Source: JBEHYA01 sp048498415 (GTDB lineage: Bacteria; Pseudomonadota; Alphaproteobacteria; UBA9219; RGZA01). Taken from it: 45,514 bases of DNA. Positions 40,563 to 45,514 of this stretch are shown piece after piece. The stretch is taken from contig JBEHYA010000004.1 in NCBI GenBank assembly GCA_048498415.1, forward strand, positions 1 through 45,514, given 5' to 3'. The notes under the pieces were generated by a model. That model searched no databases. It had not been told where the DNA came from and saw only the letters and a program-made list of their open reading frames with translations. The position numbers and the translations under genes are program-made. Position 1 is the first letter of the stretch; every line of letters starts with the position of its first letter.

Positions 40563-41603
40563 CTAAACTCTTTCAAGAAAACACGCATCGCCATAGGAAA
40601 AGAAGCGGTATTTTTCTGTTATCGCCACCCGATATGCTTCCTGCATGCGCGCCAAGCCCATCAACGCCGCGACCAGCATAAACAGTGTGGATTTGGGCAG
40701 ATGAAAATTGGTGATCAGGCAATCGACAATTTTAAAGCGCACACCCGGCGTAATAAAAATGCGCGTCTCGCCCGACCAGGCGTGAATGCTGCCATCATCT
40801 TGTGCTGCCGTCTCTAGCACGCGGGTGGCTGTCGTGCCCACTGCCACCACACGGCCGCCCGCCTTTCTTGCCGCGTTGATGGCATCTGCCGTTTCCGCCG
40901 AAATGCTGGCGATTTCTGCGTGCATGGTATGCCGGGTGATATCATCGACTTTCACCGGCAAAAACGTGCCGGCGCCCACATGCAGCGTGACATACACAAT
41001 TTTCACGCCGCGCGCTTCGATGCGCTGCAAAAGCTCCGGCGTGAAATGCAGGCCGGCGGTCGGCGCGGCGACCGACCCTTCATGCTTGGCATATACCGTC
41101 TGATACCGCGTTTTATCTTCGGCGCGGTCGACGCCCTTCCGTATATAAGGTGGCAGCGGCATATGGCCATGGCGGGTGAGCTTTTCGTAAAAGACGGCGC
41201 CGCTTTCTTTAAAGTTGATCTGCACCATGCCATCCTGCGCGGGCGCCGCCACGCGTGCGGCAAAATCATCGGCGATCTGCACGACATCCCCCGGCTTTAG
41301 TTTGCGCGCAGGCTTGGCAAAAGCTTCCCAGGTGCCGGCACCTAAATCACGGTGCAGCAGCAGTTCGACTTTACCCAAACCCTTTTTGCCCAGCAGACGT
41401 GCAGGGATCACGCGGCTGTCGTTGAGCACCAGCACGTCGCCCGCCCGCAAGATTTCCGGCAGGTCGTAGATGTGGCGGTGATTAATATTATTTGCCGTGA
41501 CATGCAGCAGGCGGGCGGCATCGCGCTGGCCAAGGGGTTCCTGCGCGATTAAATCGGCGGGAAGCTCAAAATCAAATGCGGAAAGCTGGGTTGGCGAAGC
41601 CAT
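40563..41603 (-). CDS. queA: S-adenosylmethionine:tRNA ribosyltransferase-isomerase
   Basis: It moves a ribosyl unit from SAM onto the 7-deazaguanine base in the wobble position of tRNA, forming epoxyqueuosine. The 346 residues begin with AFDFELPADLIAQEPLGQRDAARLL and contain PTAGLHFT, HVGAGTFLPVK and TNFHLPKSTLFMLV, all typical of QueA. It converges on the unknown gene at 40067 and diverges from hisD. The last enzyme of the pathway, QueH, is at 44321. Confidence 0.96.
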   Translation of the reverse strand: MASPTQLSAFDFELPADLIAQEPLGQRDAARLLHVTANNINHRHIYDLPEILRAGDVLVLNDSRVIPARLLGKKGLGKVELLLHRDLGAGTWEAFAKPARKLKPGDVVQIADDFAARVAAPAQDGMVQINFKESGAVFYEKLTRHGHMPLPPYIRKGVDRAEDKTRYQTVYAKHEGSVAAPTAGLHFTPELLQRIEARGVKIVYVTLHVGAGTFLPVKVDDITRHTMHAEIASISAETADAINAARKAGGRVVAVGTTATRVLETAAQDDGSIHAWSGETRIFITPGVRFKIVDCLITNFHLPKSTLFMLVAALMGLARMQEAYRVAITEKYRFFSYGDACFLERV

Positions 41604-41650
41604 GCGGATGTTTTATAAAAAGGGGCACGAAATGAAAAGGAATGGTTTTT

Positions 41651-42994
41651 ATGCCTATTAATATGTGGCGCTGGAGCGAACTGGATGCAGCATCCCGCGA
41701 TAAAATTCTGCGCCGCGCCGAAAACGAGATTGAAGCGGCTGAAGCCGCCGTGCGCGCGATTATCGATGACGTCAAGCAGCGCGGCGACGAAGCTTTGCGC
41801 GATTACGCCAAGAAATTCGATAAGGCCGATGTTAAAAACATCAAAGCCAGCGATGCGGAATTTGAGCGCGCCTATAAGGATGTAAGCCCGGAGGTCATTG
41901 AGGCCATCCGTTACTGCGCCGCAAACGTGCGTGCGCACCACGCGCAGCAGATGGAACGGGTGGAACGCGAATGGCTGGAAGAAGTACGCCCCGGTGTGTA
42001 TGGCGGCGAGAAAATCACCGCGATTGACTCGGTTGGTATTTACGTGCCACGCGGCAAGGGCGCGTTTCCTTCCATGATGTATATGCAGTGCATTCCAGCT
42101 GTAGTGGCCGGCGTAAAAACCATTGCCGTGTGTAGCCCGCCCACCCCGGATGGCGGGATTGATGCCGCATCATTGGTGGCCGCCGATATCTGCGGCGTGC
42201 GCAGCGTTTATAAAGCCGGCGGCGCGCAGGCGATTGCGGCACTGGCCTTTGGCACCAAAAGCGTGCCGCAGGTCGTGAAGGTGAACGGGCCCGGCAACGC
42301 CTATGTGGCAGCGGCCAAACGCCTTCTCTCCGCCCGCATCAACCCCGGCATGCCGGCAGGCCCCAGCGATTCGCTGGTGCTGGCGGATGAAACCGCGCAC
42401 CCCGGCAATACTGCGTGGGATATGATCAATGAATCGGAGCACGGGCCGGATTCCGCCACTTTGCTAGTGACGCATAGCCCGGAACTGGCGGACGCCGTTC
42501 TGAAACTGCTGCCCGAATATATCGCCACCCTGCCCCAGCCGCGGCGCCAGTATTGCGAGACGGTGTTCAGCGGGTATGGTGGGATCGTCTTATGTAAGAA
42601 CGCCGCGGAAGCTATTGAAGTTACAAATATTTATGCCGCCGAACATTTGTTGCTCAAGGTGAAGAACCCCGAGCAAGTGCTCCCCGAACTCCGTAACGCG
42701 GGTGAGATTTTGATCGGCGAGAGCACGCCCATGGTCCTGGGCAATTTCGGCATTGGCGTGAACGCCGTGCTGCCCACCGGCGGCCATGCCCGCACGCACA
42801 GCGCGACTTCTGTTTGGGATTATCTGAAACGCAGCAGTCTGGCTTATGTCACGCCGGGGGCCTTCAAGGAATTATCCGAACAGGTGGTAAAACTGGCGGA
42901 TTACGAAGATTTCCCCGGCCATGCCAGGGTTTTGCGTGCACGCGAACAAAGCGTTTTCAAAGCCCTTGATCCGGCCAGACTGATACGCCGATAA
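41651..42994 (+). CDS. hisD: Histidinol dehydrogenase
   Basis: A zinc enzyme that oxidises histidinol to histidine in two steps with NAD. The 447 residues include the block IYVPRGKGAFPSMMYMQCIP, PAGPSDSLVLADE, the conserved NESEHGPDSATLL, and the AEHLLLKVKNPE region with the catalytic His. The ATG at 41651 is preferred because AAGGA lies nine bases before it; the ATG at 41642 has that sequence right beside it. No other his genes are beside it. A sulfopropanediol or other HisD-like role cannot be excluded but the length and motifs fit HisD. Confidence 0.9.
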   Translation: MPINMWRWSELDAASRDKILRRAENEIEAAEAAVRAIIDDVKQRGDEALRDYAKKFDKADVKNIKASDAEFERAYKDVSPEVIEAIRYCAANVRAHHAQQMERVEREWLEEVRPGVYGGEKITAIDSVGIYVPRGKGAFPSMMYMQCIPAVVAGVKTIAVCSPPTPDGGIDAASLVAADICGVRSVYKAGGAQAIAALAFGTKSVPQVVKVNGPGNAYVAAAKRLLSARINPGMPAGPSDSLVLADETAHPGNTAWDMINESEHGPDSATLLVTHSPELADAVLKLLPEYIATLPQPRRQYCETVFSGYGGIVLCKNAAEAIEVTNIYAAEHLLLKVKNPEQVLPELRNAGEILIGESTPMVLGNFGIGVNAVLPTGGHARTHSATSVWDYLKRSSLAYVTPGAFKELSEQVVKLADYEDFPGHARVLRAREQSVFKALDPARLIRR

Positions 42995-43354
42995 GACGTT
43001 TCGCATGTTCCCCAGATGTTCATAAAAGGGGAGCCAAAAAGGTGATGCTTTTTGGTTACAGGTCGTTTGTATTTTTGCACAAAGAAGTTCTAAAGAGCGC
43101 CGTAAAGCAAAAATTAAGCGTGCAATGGCATTCAAGCGGATAGCCGAAAAAGGCAAATGTTACAGGGCTTAACGCGCTTTTCCACAGCGGCGATGGGGCC
43201 GGTGTTACATAAACCCCTCTAAAGACTCGCAAAACCTTGTTCTTTAAGAGTTTCCTCTTGGCTTATAACGTAACATCCATTATTTAACGCCTAACGATCA
43301 ATTCAGGCCTTTGGGCCATTTACGGCTTTAGATTTGAAGCAAAGGGAGAAAGAA
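42995..43354. other. 360-bp gene-free leader region before the OmpA-family gene
   Basis: No protein gene is supported here. It is more AT-rich than the surrounding DNA. It holds an 8-bp hairpin (43034-43055, CCAAAAAG/CTTTTTGG) that could end hisD transcription. A DnaA-box variant TTTTCCACA is at 43178-43186. A candidate -10 TATAAC lies near 43264. Several TTAAC and GTAAC(A) words recur in the last 200 bases. The highly biased codon use of the next gene suggests that a strong promoter lies here. Confidence 0.5.
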
Positions 43355-44023
43355 ATGCTTTCGCGTCGCGCCACCATCGGCGGTCTGGTTTTTGCAGCCG
43401 CTATCATGACAATTGCCTCTGTCGCCGAGGCTCGCCTCGCCGATTATTACAAGCCGGTTCGCGACCTGCGCGGCAACGTGGTGCGCAGCACCAACGGCAA
43501 CTGCGTTCTGACCCGTCAGGAAGGCTTCGGCCCGGAATGCGGCGGTCTGCGCAAGCATGTTGAAATCGCCCTCGAAGATCGCACGGTTTACTTTGCGTTC
43601 AACGACAGCAGCCTGACCGACGAAGCCAAGTCCAAGCTGGACAGCCTCGCTGGCATCCTGCGCAACGAACAAGATGTGAAGAGCCTCTCGATCGTCGGTT
43701 ACGCCGATCGCATCGGTTCGGTCTCGTACAACCAGGCGCTGTCGCGTAAGCGCGCCCTGACCGTGCGTGATTACCTGGTCGCTCAGGGCATGACCAACGT
43801 CAACGTTGCCAAGACCCGCTGGGTTGGCAAGTCGAAGCCCAGCACCAACTGCGCTGGCGACAAGAAGACCAACGACCTGATCGCCTGCCTGGCGCCGGAT
43901 CGTAAGGTCGAAGTTGAAGTCAACTATGCCAAGACCGTTGTGACCACCCCCGCTGGTAAGCCGGTGCATCACAAGGCCAAAGCAGCTGTTAAGAAAGCTG
44001 CTCCGGCCCCGGCTGCTAAGTAA
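43355..44023 (+). CDS. OmpA-family periplasmic protein
   Basis: A 222-residue exported protein. A signal peptide (about 1-26, ending VAEA) is followed by a short domain with two Cys (NCVLTRQEGFGPECGG) and then an OmpA-type peptidoglycan-binding domain. In that domain VYFAFNDSSLTDEAKSKL and VGYADRIGSVSYNQALSRKRA carry the usual positions. A second Cys pair lies in the block TNCAGDKKTNDLIACLAPDR. The tail is rich in Lys, Ala and Pro. There is no beta-barrel. Its codon use is strongly biased (AAG, CGT and GGT), unlike its neighbours, which suggests high expression. A strong terminator follows. ATG 43355 has AGGGAGAAAG upstream. Confidence 0.88.
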   Translation: MLSRRATIGGLVFAAAIMTIASVAEARLADYYKPVRDLRGNVVRSTNGNCVLTRQEGFGPECGGLRKHVEIALEDRTVYFAFNDSSLTDEAKSKLDSLAGILRNEQDVKSLSIVGYADRIGSVSYNQALSRKRALTVRDYLVAQGMTNVNVAKTRWVGKSKPSTNCAGDKKTNDLIACLAPDRKVEVEVNYAKTVVTTPAGKPVHHKAKAAVKKAAPAPAAK

Positions 44024-44045
44024 TTAGCAAACGGCTATCGAATAG

Positions 44046-44073
44046 AAAGGGCGGGGTTTTCCCCGCCCTTTTT
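44046..44073 (+). terminator. Strong Rho-independent terminator
   Basis: AAAGGGCGGGG and CCCCGCCCTTT pair fully around TTTT and are followed by more T. It lies 23 bases after the OmpA-family gene stop and ends its transcript. The 5' A-run would also give a U-tract on the other strand, so it may work both ways. Confidence 0.9.
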
Positions 44074-44102
44074 GTTTGTATGGTTGCGTTTGCTTTTTCT
44101 TT

Positions 44103-44121
44103 CCCCTCCCCTTTGGAGGGG
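44103..44121. repeat. Hairpin of the CCCCTCC / GGAGGGG type
   Basis: CCCCTCC and GGAGGGG pair around a 5-base loop. The stem matches that of the small hairpins in the palindrome at 1803-1903. A second CCTCT...AGAGG-type hairpin lies near 44275-44293, so the two may be the remains of a similar element that the subfamily C repeat at 44170 now interrupts. Confidence 0.5.
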
Positions 44122-44169
44122 AAAAAGGGACAGGACGCCCTATCGATTAAACACCATTACCCACAGTGA

Positions 44170-44240
44170 ACATTCCGGCGAAAGCCGGAATCCAGTTTCC
44201 GTGCCGCAAGCAAACTGGATACCAGCTTTCGCTGGTATGT
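44170..44240. repeat. Paired-hairpin repeat, subfamily C, inverted
   Basis: The 71-base element is bounded by ACAT and ATGT. Hairpin 1 spans 44172-44191 (loop GAAA) and hairpin 2 spans 44219-44238 (loop TTTC). The inner TCCAGTTT and AAACTGGA are also inverted. The minus strand matches the copy at 29425-29500. It lies between the convergent ends of the OmpA-family gene and queH. Confidence 0.9.
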
Positions 44241-44320
44241 CCGTGTTAATGGAGAAGCCCTTCCCTTACCTAACCTCTCCCGTAAGAAGAGGAACAGGTT
44301 ACAGCTTTCGGGAAAACGAA

Positions 44321-45019
44321 TTACTCGCCCTTGGTGTGCTCGTTATAGAATTTAACGCCGAGCTCAATGTTGGCTTCGCCATGCTCGCGGCGGCGTTTGT
44401 TGGTATCGCGCAGGCTGTAAATGCAGCCGCAATATTCCTGCTGGTAGAATTCCTCGCGCTTCGAGATTTCGATCATGCGCTCGGCGCCGCCGTGTTTACG
44501 CCAGTTAAAGTCCCAGTAGCGCATGTCGTCATAGCGCGCGGCGGCCCGGCTCCCGCAGTCATTGATCTGCGCCATGTTCTTCCAGCGTGAAATGCCAAGA
44601 CAGCTGGTAAACAATGAAAAGCCGTGTTCGTGCGCGTATAATGCGGTGCGTTCAAAGCGCATATCAAAGCACTGCGTGCAGCGCTTGCCCTTCTCGGGTT
44701 CCCACTCCAGGCCTTTCACACGTTCGAACCAGTTGTCGGTATCGTAATCGGCATCGATGAACGGCACGCCCATTTTTTCGGCGAAGCGGATGTTCTCGGA
44801 TTTCCGCAATTCATATTCTTCGCGCGGATGAATGTTGGGATTGTAAAAATAAATCGTGATGTCGAGACCGCTGGCCTGCATCGCTTCCATCACTTCGCCG
44901 CTGCATGGCGCGCAGCACGAGTGCAGCAAAACTTTTTCATTTCTTCCCGGAACGGGGAGCACGAAACGGCCGGACATGGTGGGTGCATCGTAAGGCGTGG
45001 CGGGGGCAGAAGTGGTCAT
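44321..45019 (-). CDS. queH: Epoxyqueuosine reductase QueH
   Basis: It reduces epoxyqueuosine to queuosine in tRNA, replacing the unrelated QueG. The 232 residues have the Cys motifs HSCCAPCSG, CTQCFDMR, TSCLGISRWKN and EYCGCIYS, which bind an iron-sulphur cluster and a second metal. ATG 45019 is chosen over the upstream start because the longer form adds a non-conserved hydrophobic stretch; MSGRF at 44977 is another possibility. It converges on the OmpA-family gene and completes the queuosine pathway with queA, 3 kb away. Confidence 0.93.
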   Translation of the reverse strand: MTTSAPATPYDAPTMSGRFVLPVPGRNEKVLLHSCCAPCSGEVMEAMQASGLDITIYFYNPNIHPREEYELRKSENIRFAEKMGVPFIDADYDTDNWFERVKGLEWEPEKGKRCTQCFDMRFERTALYAHEHGFSLFTSCLGISRWKNMAQINDCGSRAAARYDDMRYWDFNWRKHGGAERMIEISKREEFYQQEYCGCIYSLRDTNKRRREHGEANIELGVKFYNEHTKGE

Positions 45020-45314
45020 AACGCTGTTATGCCAAAAAGGAAGCGGAAACGAAATCAGCAAAAAATGCCGCTTTTACAGGCTTTTTTGGTCGTTTTGAGG
45101 GGTGCTATGTATTTAATCCATATCAATAATGCCGAAATCTTCACATAAACCTGCAAAATCGTGCAAATAGGATATCGACAAACCCTTTTAAAGATGCTGA
45201 TGATGTTCGGCAGCACGGGAATTGAGTCGAAGGTAATCCAATACCCACCGGCTTTTCGCGTACTGGTTTTTAAACGAACCCAAACAAGAACCCTAAAGAA
45301 ACAGGATTTGTAAC
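45020..45314. other. 295-bp gap upstream of the HU-family gene
   Basis: No coding gene is supported. The region is AT-rich for this window and is shared by the divergent queH and HU-family genes. It contains a GAGTC word (a GANTC methylation site) near 45225. No clear -35/-10 pair is visible, so the promoters cannot be placed. Confidence 0.4.
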
Positions 45315-45514
45315 ATGGCTACTGCAGCTCAACCCACCGTCACCCTGAAGCATATCTCGGCTGACCTCGCCGAAAAGCATGATATGCCGAAGAAGGCAAT
45401 GAACCAGATCATGGACGAACTGGTTGCTCACCTCGTCAAGAACCTCAAGAAGGGCAACCGCATCCGCATCGCGGGCCTGGGCATCCTGCAGGTTCGCAAG
45501 CGCGCTGCGCGCAT
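45315..45514 (+). CDS. HU-family DNA-binding protein, N-terminal part
   Basis: The gene runs off the end of the window after 66 complete codons. The frame gives MATAAQPTVTLKHIS and then ADLAEKHDMPKKAMNQIMDE, the helical dimer region of HU/IHF, followed by VKNLKKGNRIRIAGLGILQV, which is the start of the beta arm. HU proteins bend and coat DNA. Codon use is strongly biased (AAG, CGC, CTG and GTC), as in the OmpA-family gene. Whether it is HU or IHF cannot be said without the arm sequence. AGGA lies about eight bases before the ATG. Confidence 0.88.
   Translation, partial: MATAAQPTVTLKHISADLAEKHDMPKKAMNQIMDELVAHLVKNLKKGNRIRIAGLGILQVRKRAAR

Noticed and set aside
44157..44165. TTACCCACA as a DnaA box
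   Set aside because: It has one mismatch at a well-conserved position and lies next to a repeat; chance is a good explanation.
4622..44240. The dispersed repeats as a CRISPR array
   Set aside because: They are scattered singly between genes, are palindromic in pairs and have no regular spacers or cas genes.

Overview
This window looks like a core-chromosome segment of an alphaproteobacterium. The evidence is the gene content: a DivL-type sensor kinase, a short alphaproteobacterial HprK with a regulatory PTS, AddA/AddB rather than RecBCD, a DUF2336 protein, and hrcA-grpE-dnaK-dnaJ-dapB in one run. The DNA is moderately GC-rich. Many genes overlap by ATGA or a few bases. The species cannot be fixed from the sequence alone. 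A perfect parS palindrome at 9318-9333, scattered DnaA-box-like sites and the housekeeping gene set suggest a position near the replication origin, which is an inference.

Layout. 72-9241: DUF2336 protein, apt, a YejA-like solute-binding protein, a one-domain Clp-type AAA+ ATPase, a PfkB (adenosine) kinase, bactofilin, endonuclease III, a DNA methyltransferase-repair protein and a DUF2817 peptidase-like protein. 9242-9511: parS and a large inverted repeat. 9512-15392 (minus): the heat-shock operon hrcA-grpE-dnaK-dnaJ followed by dapB. 15480-20446 (plus): trpB-trpA-accD-folC and an unknown gene. 20567-37730 (minus): a nearly unbroken co-directional block of hprK, rapZ, EIIA, HPr, EI, ahcY, an unknown gene, divL, tsaE, amgK, murU, addB, addA and trxA. 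37862-42994: a tiny flagellar-rod-like protein, mscL, rimO, an unknown membrane protein, queA and hisD. 43355-45514: an OmpA-family lipoprotein-like/periplasmic protein, queH and the start of an HU-family gene.

How the genes work together. The PTS genes (EI, HPr, EIIA, HprK, RapZ) have no sugar permease beside them and look like a signalling chain. AmgK and MurU form a peptidoglycan-recycling pair. AddAB repairs double-strand breaks. QueA and QueH act in queuosine synthesis from two separate loci.

Between the genes lies a striking family of short dispersed repeats. Each copy is a pair of hairpins in inverted orientation, with 8-bp stems whose sequence changes from copy to copy while pairing is kept. 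At least eight copies in four subfamilies are present. Two larger palindromes differ from these: one lies inside the start of the solute-binding protein gene and one overlaps the end of dapB next to parS. I found no rRNA, tRNA, CRISPR array, transposase or phage gene. The most unusual items are these repeats, the kinase with Tyr in place of the phospho-accepting His, the 77-residue flagellar-like protein and the lone AAA+ domain. I did not find a clearly new multi-gene system.
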